Notes: generated by a model not told the origin, from the sequence alone. DNA of 64,000 nt from Stieleria mannarensis (GCF_014154935.1 NZ_JACEHH010000006.1:124001-188000), one strand, 5' to 3'. Shown: positions 45,360 through 54,952, numbered from the stretch's first letter. Program-made: numbers and translations.

Positions 45360-46691
45360 ATGCCGACCGCAGTCCGAACCAAGGCTTTGACACTGCTGAA
45401 CAAGGTAACGTGTCCGCACTGCTGGCATGCGTATGCCCCCGAGGAGTCGCTTTGGATTTCCGAGCATCCCGATTTGCTGGGTGACGCCAAATTGGGGTTC
45501 CAACACGCCAAGCGGTTTTTGCCCAGCCGGTTCAGTCCCCAAGGCGACGCGATCGACGAGATGGGACAGTACGCGACGCGGATGGCGTGTCCTAAATGCC
45601 ATTTGCACGTTCCGCGTTCGATGTACCAGGTGCCGAGTTTGTTCTTCAGCATCTTCGGGGCGCCGGCCTGTGGCAAGAGCTACTTTCTGACGTCGCTGTC
45701 ATGGAAGCTGCGCCAGACGCTGCCCAAACGGTTCGCGGTTTCGTTGAGCGATGTGGATGCGGAAACGAATTCGCGGATTCATGAATACGAAGAACTGCAA
45801 TTCATGAATCCGGACCTGGACACACCGGTGGCACTGGCAAAAACAGAAGAACAGGGCGACATGTACGACACGGTCGACATGGGCGACCACAGTGTCACGT
45901 TGCCGCGTCCGTTCATGTTCAATCTGCAACCGCTGTCGAATCATCCGCGGTATCGCCGCAACCGCGAAATCTCCAAACTGGTTTGCCTGTACGACAATGC
46001 CGGGGAGAGTTTCTTTCCCGGAGCCGACAAGACGGTCAACCCGGTCACGCGGCACTTGGCCAGTTCGAAGTGTCTGTTTTTCTGTTTCGACCCCACACAA
46101 GACACGCGTTTTCGACGGGCGTGTGAGGGCAAGACGGACGATCCTCAAATGGTGTCGCGGACCTCACGCCTGGCCCGCGAGACCAGCGTGCGTCAAGACA
46201 CGATCCTGTTGGAAGCGATCCAGCGTGTCCGCCGCCATGCGGGTCTGCGGGACGACGAATTGCATCAGCGGCCGTTGATCGTGATCGTGACCAAGTGGGA
46301 CGCTTGGAAGAACCTGTTGCCGGACGTTTCGACCGAAGAGCCGTATCTGCCGGTCGAGGGCACCAAGTTCTGCACCTTGGACAGCCGCCGGATCAAAGAC
46401 ACGTCCGACAAGGTCGGCGAATTGATGTCGGAAATCTGTCCGGAAATCGTCGCCGCGGCGGAAGGTTTTTCGACCAGTTTGACCTTCATCCCGGTCAGCG
46501 CCAGCGGCAGCAGTCCGTCGGTCGATCCGGCGACCGGAGCGTTGGGGATTCGGCCCCGCGACATGCAACCGTATTGGGTCGAGATTCCGATGTTGGTGGC
46601 GTTACACAATTGGGCGGGCGGTTTGGTCGGGGCGACCGGTGACGCCGCGTCCCTGGAAGATGGTCGCTGGATGACGGAACAACTAGAGTGA
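45360..46691 (+). CDS. Zinc-ribbon GTPase, DO-GTPase2-like
   Basis: 443-residue P-loop protein. Two CxxC pairs (C18/C21 and C77/C80) form a probable zinc ribbon before the GTPase core. G1 is GAPACGKS (100-107), G3 is DNAGE (212-216), G4 is TKWD (311-314) in place of NKxD, and G5 is VSAS (379-382). The long spacing between G1 and G3 and the pairing with the next gene fit the double-GTPase (DO-GTPase) families described with GAP1 proteins in predicted bacterial conflict systems. Start ATG 45360. The stop is 3 bases from the next start. The specific family name is from memory of the pattern; the GTPase call itself is firm. Confidence 0.8.
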   Translation: MPTAVRTKALTLLNKVTCPHCWHAYAPEESLWISEHPDLLGDAKLGFQHAKRFLPSRFSPQGDAIDEMGQYATRMACPKCHLHVPRSMYQVPSLFFSIFGAPACGKSYFLTSLSWKLRQTLPKRFAVSLSDVDAETNSRIHEYEELQFMNPDLDTPVALAKTEEQGDMYDTVDMGDHSVTLPRPFMFNLQPLSNHPRYRRNREISKLVCLYDNAGESFFPGADKTVNPVTRHLASSKCLFFCFDPTQDTRFRRACEGKTDDPQMVSRTSRLARETSVRQDTILLEAIQRVRRHAGLRDDELHQRPLIVIVTKWDAWKNLLPDVSTEEPYLPVEGTKFCTLDSRRIKDTSDKVGELMSEICPEIVAAAEGFSTSLTFIPVSASGSSPSVDPATGALGIRPRDMQPYWVEIPMLVALHNWAGGLVGATGDAASLEDGRWMTEQLE

Positions 46692-46694
46692 CCC

Positions 46695-48728
46695 TTGAGT
46701 ACTGAATTACTTTACACTTCCGCCCCCCAGGGTCTGCGTCACGGCAGTCGAGGTTTCTGCACGGTCCTGACGACCGCCGGAATGCCGATCAATGTGATCG
46801 GCAAGCTGGAAGCCATCTCGAGTTATCGCCACCTGTTTGCGCCCGACAGCAACCGCGCCGGGGAGAACCCGGTTTCGTTCGCCCATCAACGCGTCAATCT
46901 GGGCGGCCAAGTCGTCTCGGTGCTTTCCCGCATCGCGGCCTATGGAACCGACTACACCGGCCGCACCAACAAGATCGCGCACCACGTGACGGTCGCGCCC
47001 GGTGAGATGCCCGCGGCCGGTCCGGCCTGGCTGATCAGTCAGGGGTCGATCATGCGCAGCGAGTGGCTGGGCCAATGTGAGACCCCGGCCAGTGGACCGA
47101 CCATTCCCCGCGGCGACCAACCGCCGAGAATCTGTACGGCGTGGAAATCCGTCGCCGGCGATTCCGGTTGGGGCGGCGTCGTGGCCGAGGCGATCGCCCA
47201 GGGCGATGCGACACCGTTATGGGTGATCTATCCGCTCGACCAGCGTGGGCGGTTGCTGGAGCTGATCGACGAATCGATTTCCTTGTTGCCCGCGGCCCAG
47301 CGTTGGCGTGCGACCTTCAATACCTTTGCCGCCAACATCCCACCGGACGTCGAATGCAAGGTTCGGTTTGTTCCGGTCGGAACCGAGGAGGCCCGGTTTG
47401 CCGCGTCGTCGGGAAAAGCCATTGATTTGACGAAGCATCCGACGATCACGACGGCATCGCAGTGGGTTGAGCGGGCACGCGGCGTGATCCGGGGCGACAC
47501 AGGCAACCCTCTGTCCGGCGGCGCGCTCTCGGGCGCTTCGTTCACCGCCGTGCAAGAACCCGACGCCGCGCCTCCGGTGGAATCCTCCTGGTCCTCCGAT
47601 GAGGACGTCGTCAGCGGGCCGCCACCGTCAATCGAACCGCCTTCGCTGCCTTTGGAACTGATCCGCGGCAAACAGAAACGCAAGCAGTTGGTCATTGCCG
47701 TCGCGATTCTTGCCGCGGTCGTCGGACTCGGGGCGACCTGGACCGTGGCGCGGCTGATGGCGGGATTGCCGATCCTGCCGGGGTCTGCCCCGCCGCCGGT
47801 TCCCCCGATGCCGGTCGACATCACGCCGCCGATGGACGAAGAAACGCCGGTCGTCGTGCCCAAGGCCCCGGTACCGGCCGAAACGCACGACTTGGTGCTG
47901 CACTATGACAAAAAGCAATTGTCGGCCTATGCCGCCGAAAACCCGAGCGACGAAACCCCGCTCCCCAATCCGGTTTCGTTGCGAGGCTATGTGCGTTTGA
48001 AACCGGTCAGCGACGCTGCCGGAGCGGTGCCCGATATCAAACAGACCCGTTCGGTCGCCTGGGGGGGAACCGCCACGCCGTTGGGCGAGCCCCAAGAACT
48101 TGTGGTGCGGACGACGCAGTTGACCGAGCGGACACAATCGATGAACGTCCAGCGAATCCCCTCGGTGCCCGAATCACTGGGGCCGACACAGATGTATTGG
48201 AGCCGCGAGACCGGCGATTTGATCGCGATCGCCGACGTTGATTGGACCAGCCAAACCGGGTTCCTGGGCGAGCAGGCTCAAGCCTATCGCGACGTCGCGA
48301 TCCAGTTGAGCCGGTTTGCGAAACTGGCCGATTCGATCGACGCGGAAAGCGACCATCTGCCGGCGAACTTGAAAGAGGTCATCGAAGCGTTCTTCCGACA
48401 CCTGTTTCCGGGCAAGGGCGACGCGCGAATCGATTCTCTGATTCGCAGGGCCGGCGGAGTGGACCTTTCCGAGGCGGCAACCAAACTGAAGGCGGCGTTG
48501 CGTGCCAAACTCGAATCGTCCAGCAAAGCACTCACCAAAGAGCAACAGGCGGCGTTGGTGCAGATCGTCGACGATTGTGGACAGCTTTCCCAAGTTGCGG
48601 CGGAACTTCACGCAGGGTTCGGCGTCTTGGAAACCGGACACCGTGTCGAGGTGCCCGAACTGAAATTCCTGGAATCGGAAAGCGTCGTGCTGCGACGTGT
48701 TCCGCTTCACATACATTTTTCCTGGTAA
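46695..48728 (+). CDS. GAP1-N2-like GTPase-associated membrane protein
   Basis: The N-terminal 250 residues carry a pattern I associate with the GAP1-N2 domain: LLYTSAPQGLRHGSRGFCTV, SSYRHLF, NPVSFAHQRVNLGG, VLSRIAAYGTDYTGRTNKIA (split) and GPAWLI. These proteins are encoded with GTPases. Here residues about 255-325 are a flexible linker, 331-355 a membrane helix (LVIAVAILAAVVGLGATWTV), and the rest an extracytoplasmic Pro-rich and helical part. 677 residues. Start is TTG 46695, 3 bases after the GTPase stop, so translation is probably coupled. It may dock the GTPase at the membrane. Biochemical function is unknown. Confidence 0.75.
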   Translation: MSTELLYTSAPQGLRHGSRGFCTVLTTAGMPINVIGKLEAISSYRHLFAPDSNRAGENPVSFAHQRVNLGGQVVSVLSRIAAYGTDYTGRTNKIAHHVTVAPGEMPAAGPAWLISQGSIMRSEWLGQCETPASGPTIPRGDQPPRICTAWKSVAGDSGWGGVVAEAIAQGDATPLWVIYPLDQRGRLLELIDESISLLPAAQRWRATFNTFAANIPPDVECKVRFVPVGTEEARFAASSGKAIDLTKHPTITTASQWVERARGVIRGDTGNPLSGGALSGASFTAVQEPDAAPPVESSWSSDEDVVSGPPPSIEPPSLPLELIRGKQKRKQLVIAVAILAAVVGLGATWTVARLMAGLPILPGSAPPPVPPMPVDITPPMDEETPVVVPKAPVPAETHDLVLHYDKKQLSAYAAENPSDETPLPNPVSLRGYVRLKPVSDAAGAVPDIKQTRSVAWGGTATPLGEPQELVVRTTQLTERTQSMNVQRIPSVPESLGPTQMYWSRETGDLIAIADVDWTSQTGFLGEQAQAYRDVAIQLSRFAKLADSIDAESDHLPANLKEVIEAFFRHLFPGKGDARIDSLIRRAGGVDLSEAATKLKAALRAKLESSSKALTKEQQAALVQIVDDCGQLSQVAAELHAGFGVLETGHRVEVPELKFLESESVVLRRVPLHIHFSW

Positions 48729-48734
48729 TTTTCC

Positions 48735-51626
48735 ATGCCAACGACCGTTGACAAGATTCGACGCGCGCTTGAGAAACGCGACGGGATTGCCGAAGACGAA
48801 ATGCGCGTGCTGGCCGATTCCTATCGGACGCAAGTCCAAGAGGTCAATCAGCGTCTCGACGATGCCGTGATGTTGCTGCGCAAAGGGCTGCGCAGTGAGG
48901 CGATCCAACGGGTCGAAATGACGCCCAACGCGCTCGATGCCGCGGCCGACCTGGAATTCCCCGAGTGGGACGAATGGAACGAGATTCTGCAGTTCATGGG
49001 AATCCCGTTGCCGCCCAAACTCAATCAGGACTACGTGGCACAAATCAATGAAGCCATCATTGAAAGTTTGCCCCTGGATGCGCTGTTGCGACGGCACCGG
49101 CGTCTGGCGATCGCCAAGGCCCCCCTGGCGGTTCGGCTGCGCACGTTGCGACAGATCGCGCGGGTCGACGCGTCCAACAGCGTCTGGCAAGACGACGTCG
49201 AAAAATGGGAAAAGGTCCGGCTGAGTCAAATCGACAAGGAACTCAAACACGCACTGGAACTGGAAGATTCCGCACACCTGTATCAATTGAATCAGGAACT
49301 GACCGCCGGCAACTGGCGCGTCGCCCCCTCCTCGCGATTGATCGATCAATGTTCCTTCGCCGCCGAAGCCCATGTGCGACAATCCCAGGAGAATGAATTG
49401 GGGGTGTTGGCGCCCCAGATCAATGCGGCGTTTGAGCAGCGTGACGAAGCCGAAGCGCGACGCTTGCGGTCGAATTGGCAAGCGGTACGGGCCAAACACA
49501 AACTCAGCGTCCCCGGCCATCTTGAGTCATCCGTTGCGGCGGCCATGCAGTGGCTGGAGGATCTGGATCGCCAAGCCGTGATGGAAAGCGAACGTCAACA
49601 GGCGGTCGCCAACCTGGAATCCAAGCTCCAGGCTCACGCGCCGATCGACGACGTCCAGAAAGCCTACGACCAGGCATCGCGGTTCGGCCAGCCGTTGCCG
49701 GAGGAACTGACGCATCGCGTCGAAGAACTGGCCAATCAGCCCGCCAAGCAAGCCAAACGCAAGTTGATCCTGATCGGCGTCGGCGTTGCGGCCGTCGTGT
49801 TGATTGCAATCGTCGGCGTTGCCATGTTCCTCGCGTCGTCGGGGAAACAAACCGCACAACAAGAAACCGTCGACCAGATGACCCAGTTCATCTCGGCCGA
49901 ACAATACGACGCCGCACTGGACTACTACAACTCCCTGCTCTCGACCAATCCCGAGGTCGCACAGCTGCCGAAAATGGTCGCGATGCAAGCGACGGCCAAA
50001 AAGGCGGTGGAAAAGGAAGCCACGCGGCAGGAGTTGTTCGAAAAACTGATCGCCCAGGCCAGCAACGATGACCCGGCCTTGATCGACGAAATCCTGTTGC
50101 CGCAGTTGGACGAATTGGCGGCCAGCCCTGGCGAACAGGCGCGCGTCGACGATCTCCGCAAACGCAAGGACGCCTATCGGGCCGGTGAAGCGATGCGGCA
50201 GTCCGATGAAATGATCGGCAAGGTCGCCGAACTGCAGCGACAGTTCGGTGAACTCTCCCGACGTGGCAGCTCCGCCGCCAACCGCCAGGCCATCGCACAA
50301 TTGCTTTCGTCCATCGTTCGATTGCCCAATCAATTCCCGCTGGGATCCGATGCCGCCCGTGCCAAACAGGAAACGTTGCGCTCGCAAGTCGATTCGGCGC
50401 TGAAGCGGATGAAAGACGAAAGCATGGTTGCCCAACAGCGCGACGACGCGATTGATTCGTTGCTCAACTCACGCTCGCTGGAGGTCTACTCGGACCGGCT
50501 GCGCGATTACTCCACCCAGTCCGTCTCACGCACCAATTTCATCGAATTTCGCACCGTCATCGACGAAGAGGATCACTGGTTCAACGTCGAACGCACCAAC
50601 GCCTGGTTGGACGCGTTGGCATCAAAGCTAGACAACGGGGTGACGTCCTCCGAAGCGTCCGGGTTGATCGAGTCGGCCGAAAAAATCCGCGCGCTCGCCG
50701 ACCCGAATCCGGTGCTCAAGGCGATGCCCGATTTCACCCAAACGATGCAAGAGATCGTGGGCCGCAAGGTGATTTTGGACGGCGCCTTTGGGCTGATTTC
50801 CAAACACCCCCTGTCGCGTCTGGTGACGTTGCCGATCCCGGATGCGGACAGCCCCTCCGGGACGACATCGCACCTGATCTACAAGACCTTTGCCGAACAG
50901 AACGCCGACCGCATGTCGCGCGCCGGCAGCATCGGGGTGGACGTGGTTTCCGATCCGCTGGGCGGCGTGCGAAACCGAGCCTTCCAGGGACCGTTGCCCG
51001 AGGTCGTCGAAGAACCGATGCGGTCGATCAGCCAAGTCGTCGACCAGAAATCCAAACAAGCGATCGGGTTTGACACCAAGTGGGAGCAAACGTTCTTGAT
51101 CCAGGTCAGCGAGGTGATGAAACGAAAGAACCTCGACGGCATCATCAAGGAATGGCTGATCTATTACCTGTTGGATGCCGCCACACGCGGCAGCGAAGAC
51201 CTGAAACAGATGATCCCGCTGACGATGCGGATGCTGGCCCGACGCAGCACCGTCCGTGAACAGTGGCACCAGTCACGTCCGACCAATGACGACCTCAATC
51301 CGGAATTGCGAAAGGTGATCATGGCCGAATTGAATGTCGCCTATCGACGCTTTGCCAACCCGCTGTCGGATTACGAAACGGTCGCATCACAGCGGATCAA
51401 GTGGGTCGGGTTTCTGGCGAAATCCGCCGGCGGCCAAATCGAGTATCATCTTCGTGGTGGCACCCCCGAAATCGATGGAACCTTGTACGTCGTCGCCGCG
51501 GCGAGAGAGGGCGACGCGGAGACGTCATTTTTTCCGGTCGGAAAATTGCAACAAGGCCACGTTCAACTGACACCCAATCCCGTGCACCAAGTCCCGGGAC
51601 GCCCCCTGTTCTTGTTCCCGTACTGA
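48735..51626 (+). CDS. Large helical membrane protein of the GTPase locus
   Basis: 963 residues, no family recognised. Residues 1-340 are highly charged and helical, with coiled-coil-like stretches (VRVLADSYRTQVQEVNQRLDD-type heptads). One membrane helix lies at about 343-367 (LILIGVGVAAVVLIAIVGVA). The remainder is helical and then mixed, with several Gln/Arg/Glu-rich stretches, suggesting a cytoplasmic coiled-coil arm and an extracytoplasmic body. It starts 6 bases after the GAP1-like gene and ends 5 bases before the GYF gene, so all are surely one transcript. Its topology mirrors that of the GAP1-like protein, which suggests a membrane scaffold. Confidence 0.75.
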   Translation: MPTTVDKIRRALEKRDGIAEDEMRVLADSYRTQVQEVNQRLDDAVMLLRKGLRSEAIQRVEMTPNALDAAADLEFPEWDEWNEILQFMGIPLPPKLNQDYVAQINEAIIESLPLDALLRRHRRLAIAKAPLAVRLRTLRQIARVDASNSVWQDDVEKWEKVRLSQIDKELKHALELEDSAHLYQLNQELTAGNWRVAPSSRLIDQCSFAAEAHVRQSQENELGVLAPQINAAFEQRDEAEARRLRSNWQAVRAKHKLSVPGHLESSVAAAMQWLEDLDRQAVMESERQQAVANLESKLQAHAPIDDVQKAYDQASRFGQPLPEELTHRVEELANQPAKQAKRKLILIGVGVAAVVLIAIVGVAMFLASSGKQTAQQETVDQMTQFISAEQYDAALDYYNSLLSTNPEVAQLPKMVAMQATAKKAVEKEATRQELFEKLIAQASNDDPALIDEILLPQLDELAASPGEQARVDDLRKRKDAYRAGEAMRQSDEMIGKVAELQRQFGELSRRGSSAANRQAIAQLLSSIVRLPNQFPLGSDAARAKQETLRSQVDSALKRMKDESMVAQQRDDAIDSLLNSRSLEVYSDRLRDYSTQSVSRTNFIEFRTVIDEEDHWFNVERTNAWLDALASKLDNGVTSSEASGLIESAEKIRALADPNPVLKAMPDFTQTMQEIVGRKVILDGAFGLISKHPLSRLVTLPIPDADSPSGTTSHLIYKTFAEQNADRMSRAGSIGVDVVSDPLGGVRNRAFQGPLPEVVEEPMRSISQVVDQKSKQAIGFDTKWEQTFLIQVSEVMKRKNLDGIIKEWLIYYLLDAATRGSEDLKQMIPLTMRMLARRSTVREQWHQSRPTNDDLNPELRKVIMAELNVAYRRFANPLSDYETVASQRIKWVGFLAKSAGGQIEYHLRGGTPEIDGTLYVVAAAREGDAETSFFPVGKLQQGHVQLTPNPVHQVPGRPLFLFPY

Positions 51627-51631
51627 ATCGC

Positions 51632-52555
51632 ATGACTCAAATCGAACGCGTCTTCATTCGCTTCCGCGGTCGAACGATCGGCCCGTTGACACCGGACAAG
51701 GTCAAGGACATGGTCCGCAGGGGCCAAGTCACGCGGATGCATGAGTTGTCCGGCGACGGGTTGAGCTGGATGAAGGCCGATGAGTTTGGGAACTTCTTTC
51801 CCCGCGCCACTCCCAGCGGAGGCATGGCCGGCGACATGGCCGCCTCGGCCTCCAGCGTTCCGCCGGGCAGCGAAGGATCCCACGACGGAGGCGGCCCCGC
51901 CGCACCGGCGGCCAACGACAACGCGACCGCACAGTGGTACGCCCACGTCAACGGCGAAAAACAAGGTCCCGTGTCGATGGACCAGATGCGTTTGTACAGC
52001 GAGGCGAAGATCCTGAAGAAGGACTCGCTGGTGTGGAAAAACGGCATGGAGACGTGGAAACCGGCGGCCGAAGCGATTCCTGAACTGTTCGGCGGCGCCA
52101 CCCCCGGCGGCGGAACCCCGACGGTCAGCCACGTTTCCAGCGAAACCCCGCCGGCCGACGCCGGTGCGTTGGCAACCGAGATCGCCAAGCACCACGCGCT
52201 GATCATGGCTTTCGGCGTCAGCTTGCTGATCATTGCCGCAATCTTTATGGTCGGCCAAATCGTCGCGCTCAATCAAGGCGGCCGAAAGTTGAAATCCGAC
52301 ACCATGTCCGCCGCGATCCGGATCTCGCTCAGCGGTGTGGCGGCCATCTCAGGCGTCATGGCCGTCCAGGCGTCGCTGAAATTGAAGGCCGCCGCGCAAT
52401 CCGCTTCGGCGATCGCCGCGCTGGTGGCCGCCCGAACGGTCAACCAATTCTGGCTGCTGACCTCCGTCGCCGTGATGATCTGGCTGGGCATCCTGTTGCT
52501 GGTCCTGATCACCGCCTTGGCGACCAACGTCCCGATCACCAACGTCCTGGCCTGA
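51632..52555 (+). CDS. Double GYF_2-domain membrane protein
   Basis: Two GYF_2-type modules are visible: VFIRFRGRTIGPLTPDKVKD with MHELSGDGLSWMKADEF (about 6-50) and WYAHVNGEKQGPVSMDQMR with SLVWKNGMETWKPAAE (about 105-155). Three or four hydrophobic segments follow at about 185-300. GYF_2 modules are thought to bind proline-rich peptides; the kinase and the GAP1-like protein in the same run both have Pro-rich segments, so they are candidate partners (inference). 307 residues from ATG 51632, 5 bases after the previous stop. The open frame from 51401 overlaps the upstream gene and is not the real start. The stop codon lies in a 17-bp repeat. Confidence 0.82.
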   Translation: MTQIERVFIRFRGRTIGPLTPDKVKDMVRRGQVTRMHELSGDGLSWMKADEFGNFFPRATPSGGMAGDMAASASSVPPGSEGSHDGGGPAAPAANDNATAQWYAHVNGEKQGPVSMDQMRLYSEAKILKKDSLVWKNGMETWKPAAEAIPELFGGATPGGGTPTVSHVSSETPPADAGALATEIAKHHALIMAFGVSLLIIAAIFMVGQIVALNQGGRKLKSDTMSAAIRISLSGVAAISGVMAVQASLKLKAAAQSASAIAALVAARTVNQFWLLTSVAVMIWLGILLLVLITALATNVPITNVLA

Positions 52556-52590
52556 CCGGCGGATTGGCCTGACCGGCGGATTGGCCTGAT
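52549..52590 (+). repeat. 17-bp tandem repeat over the GYF gene stop
   Basis: Units GGCCTGACCGGCGGATT at 52549-52565 and 52566-52582, with a partial third. The TGA at 52553-52555 in the first unit is the stop codon of the GYF gene. Confidence 0.8.
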
Positions 52591-52688
52591 CCCCTTTCGC
52601 AGCCACGAAAACCGTCGTGGCCTACGAAAACCGGGCGTCCGATGATACGCTTTCCCGTTTCACACACGCCCCCTGTTTGAACAGAGCC

Positions 52689-53780
52689 ATGGAAGCCGGG
52701 ATTGTCGGATTGCCCAACGTTGGCAAGAGCACGCTTTTCAACGCATTAACGAGCTCGCAGGCCGCCCAAAGCGAGAATTACCCGTTTTGCACGATCGAAC
52801 CCAACGAGGGGATCGTCAACGTTCCCGACGAGCGTTTGGGCCGAATCACGAAGTACATCACCCCGCAAAAGACCATCCCGGCGGCACTCAAGTTGGTGGA
52901 CATCGCGGGAATCGTCAAAGGCGCCAGCGATGGAGAGGGGTTGGGGAACAAGTTTCTCAGCCACATCCGCCAGGTCGACGCGATCGTCCAAGTCGTGCGT
53001 TGTTTCGAAGACGCCGACGTGATCCACGTCTCCGGGAACGTCGATCCGGTCGCGGACATCGACACGATCGAGACCGAATTGGTTCTGGCCGACCTGCAAA
53101 CGCTGGAAAACGCGCTCGCCAAAGCCCAGCGGACCGCTCGCAGCGGCGACAAAGAGGCCAAGATTCGGGTGACGGCGATCGAAAAATGCAACGCACACCT
53201 GGAATCGGAACAGCCCTTACGGACGCTGAATTTGACCGAACCGGAGGCCAAGTCGATCCATAGCTTCGGATTGATGACCGCCAAACCGATTCTGTATGTC
53301 GCCAACGTCGACGAAAACGACCTGGAGGGCAAAGACCCGCTGGTGGACAAGGTCCGCCAGCACGCCCAGGCATCGGGAGCCAACGTGGTCTGCGTCAGCG
53401 CGAAACTGGAAGCCGAATTGGCAGAACTGGATGAAGCCGATCGCGAAGAGATGTTGGCCGACGTCGGATTGGACGCACCGGCGCTGAGCACGATCGCCCA
53501 AGCGGCCTACAAGACGTTGGGGCTGCAAAGTTATTTCACCGCCGGCGAAAAAGAAGTCCGGGCCTGGACGATCCCCGTCGGTGCGACCGCTCCCCAAGCG
53601 GCGGGTGTGATTCACACCGACTTCGAAAAGGGTTTCATTCGCTGTGAAGTCTATACACTGGAAGACCTGGAAACCTACGGCAGCGAAAAAGAGATTCGCC
53701 AAGCCGGTAAACTACGCGTGGAAGGAAAGGACTACGTCATGCAAGATGGCGACATCTGTCATTTCCTGCACAAAATTTGA
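52689..53780 (+). CDS. ychF: Ribosome-binding ATPase YchF (Obg-like GTPase family)
   Basis: Universally conserved P-loop protein that hydrolyses ATP rather than GTP and binds ribosomes. G1 GLPNVGKST, Switch [19 protein letters not shown], and a C-terminal TGS domain ending [15 protein letters not shown] are all present. YchF normally has NxxE in place of NKx[10 protein letters not shown] fits. From ATG 52689 the length is 363 residues, exactly typical; the open frame to 52617 adds a non-homologous leader. Stands alone, probably with its own promoter after the repeat at 52549. A coiled-coil insertion is present at about 130-185. Confidence 0.95.
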   Translation: MEAGIVGLPNVGKSTLFNALTSSQAAQSENYPFCTIEPNEGIVNVPDERLGRITKYITPQKTIPAALKLVDIAGIVKGASDGEGLGNKFLSHIRQVDAIVQVVRCFEDADVIHVSGNVDPVADIDTIETELVLADLQTLENALAKAQRTARSGDKEAKIRVTAIEKCNAHLESEQPLRTLNLTEPEAKSIHSFGLMTAKPILYVANVDENDLEGKDPLVDKVRQHAQASGANVVCVSAKLEAELAELDEADREEMLADVGLDAPALSTIAQAAYKTLGLQSYFTAGEKEVRAWTIPVGATAPQAAGVIHTDFEKGFIRCEVYTLEDLETYGSEKEIRQAGKLRVEGKDYVMQDGDICHFLHKI

Positions 53781-53828
53781 TTCGGCCCACCAACACCACC
53801 ACCACGAAGCACTTCCGCTTAGGTATTC

Positions 53829-54452
53829 ATGAACAAGATGTTGATTCCAATCCTCTTTGCCATCGGCACGGCACTTTTCTGGGGCTGTTACGGACCGACG
53901 ATCGGAAACGCGCAAACACCGCGGGTCGACGGCAAACCGTTGCTTCCCCCGGACGGCTGGACGCCGTTTAAACCCTACGTGTTCATCGGGATCGCCTATC
54001 TGGTGATCGCGATCGTCGGCGGCTTGGCGATGATGAAGGTCAAAGGCGACAGTTTTAACTACACCGCCGCGGTGCCGGGCGTGGAAGGGGTGACGCACTT
54101 CCTGCCGGCCAAATGGGGATTCTTGGCCGGTGCCTTGGGCGCGTTCGGAGCGTTGTGCTTGACCACCGCGATGATGACCAGCCGCGGCAACGCGCTGCTG
54201 GTGATGCCGATCGTGTTCGGCGGCGCCGTCTCGGTCACGGCGATCGTTTCGATCATCAAACTGCGCGGACACGGCCCGCTGGAAATCAACCCGATGCTGT
54301 GGGTCGGCATGGGACTGACCGTCGTCGGCGTGGTCTTAGTCGCGATGAACACGCCCCACGGTCACGCCCCGAAAAAACCGGCCGCGGCCGTCGCCGAACC
54401 CGCCACGGATTCCGAGAGCGAACCCCAATCGGAATCCGCCGAAACGTTGTGA
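53829..54452 (+). CDS. Five-helix membrane protein of unknown function
   Basis: 207 residues with about five hydrophobic segments: residues 4-22, 48-68, 93-115, 120-142 and 155-173. The opening IPILFAIGTALFWGCYGPTI recalls small drug/sugar transporters of the DMT kind, which have four or ten helices, so this could be a related half-size protein; the similarity is weak. The C-terminus is a soluble acidic tail (ATDSESEPQSESAE). It lies 48 bases after ychF, and the next gene follows 14 bases after its stop. No ligand or catalytic motif is seen. Confidence 0.75.
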   Translation: MNKMLIPILFAIGTALFWGCYGPTIGNAQTPRVDGKPLLPPDGWTPFKPYVFIGIAYLVIAIVGGLAMMKVKGDSFNYTAAVPGVEGVTHFLPAKWGFLAGALGAFGALCLTTAMMTSRGNALLVMPIVFGGAVSVTAIVSIIKLRGHGPLEINPMLWVGMGLTVVGVVLVAMNTPHGHAPKKPAAAVAEPATDSESEPQSESAETL

Positions 54453-54466
54453 GGGTGAACGCGCCG

Positions 54467-54856
54467 ATGCCTGACGCAAATGACCGGCCTGCTGCTACGG
54501 ACCGGGTCGAGCCAACGGACCGGGTCGAGGCCATCGACCGCCAAGTCGCCCACCTGTGGATGGTGCGGACGTTCCTGAAACATGCCGACGAGGCCGAGGA
54601 CGACGAGGAGCTGCGGAGTGTGGTTCGAGACATCTATGACTTCATCCTGGCCGTCGGACCGATCGATCAGGTGCAGGACGATGCCGGCTATTTAAAGATG
54701 GCCAAGAAGAAACTGTCCAAACTGCGCAAAGCCACCGAACTGTACGAGGAAATCCAACCCGAAGTCAGCGGGCACACCAATTTTGTGATGGCGGCCAAGT
54801 CGCTGCGACTGGCACTCGATCGAATCACCGAGTTGGTCAACTCGCCGGGGAGTTAG
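54467..54856 (+). CDS. Small helical protein of unknown function
   Basis: 129 residues from ATG 54467, with GAGGG about 10 bases upstream; GTG 54455 is another possible start. The protein is charged and probably all helical (LWMVRTFLKHADEAEDDEEL, then KMAKKKLSKLRKATELYEEI). A short RVEPTDRVEAIDRQV stretch near the N-terminus looks like an internal duplication. No family recognised. Probably co-transcribed with the membrane protein 14 bases upstream. Confidence 0.7.
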   Translation: MPDANDRPAATDRVEPTDRVEAIDRQVAHLWMVRTFLKHADEAEDDEELRSVVRDIYDFILAVGPIDQVQDDAGYLKMAKKKLSKLRKATELYEEIQPEVSGHTNFVMAAKSLRLALDRITELVNSPGS

Positions 54857-54890
54857 ACGATCTTCACGCCCGAAGCTTCGGCCAAACGGC

Positions 54891-54952
54891 AGTGGACGAC
54901 GCGAGGAGTCCATGCAGCCGGCAATCCGAATGGACTCGTCGCCTCGTCCACT
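54891..54952. repeat. Near-perfect 23-bp inverted repeat
   Basis: Bases 54891-54913 and 54930-54952 are reverse complements with two mismatches around a 16-base loop. It lies 35 bases after the small-protein stop and may end that transcript, though no T-run follows. A second palindromic motif (GTTCCCAAG..CCTGGGAAC) follows at about 54972-54994. Confidence 0.7.
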
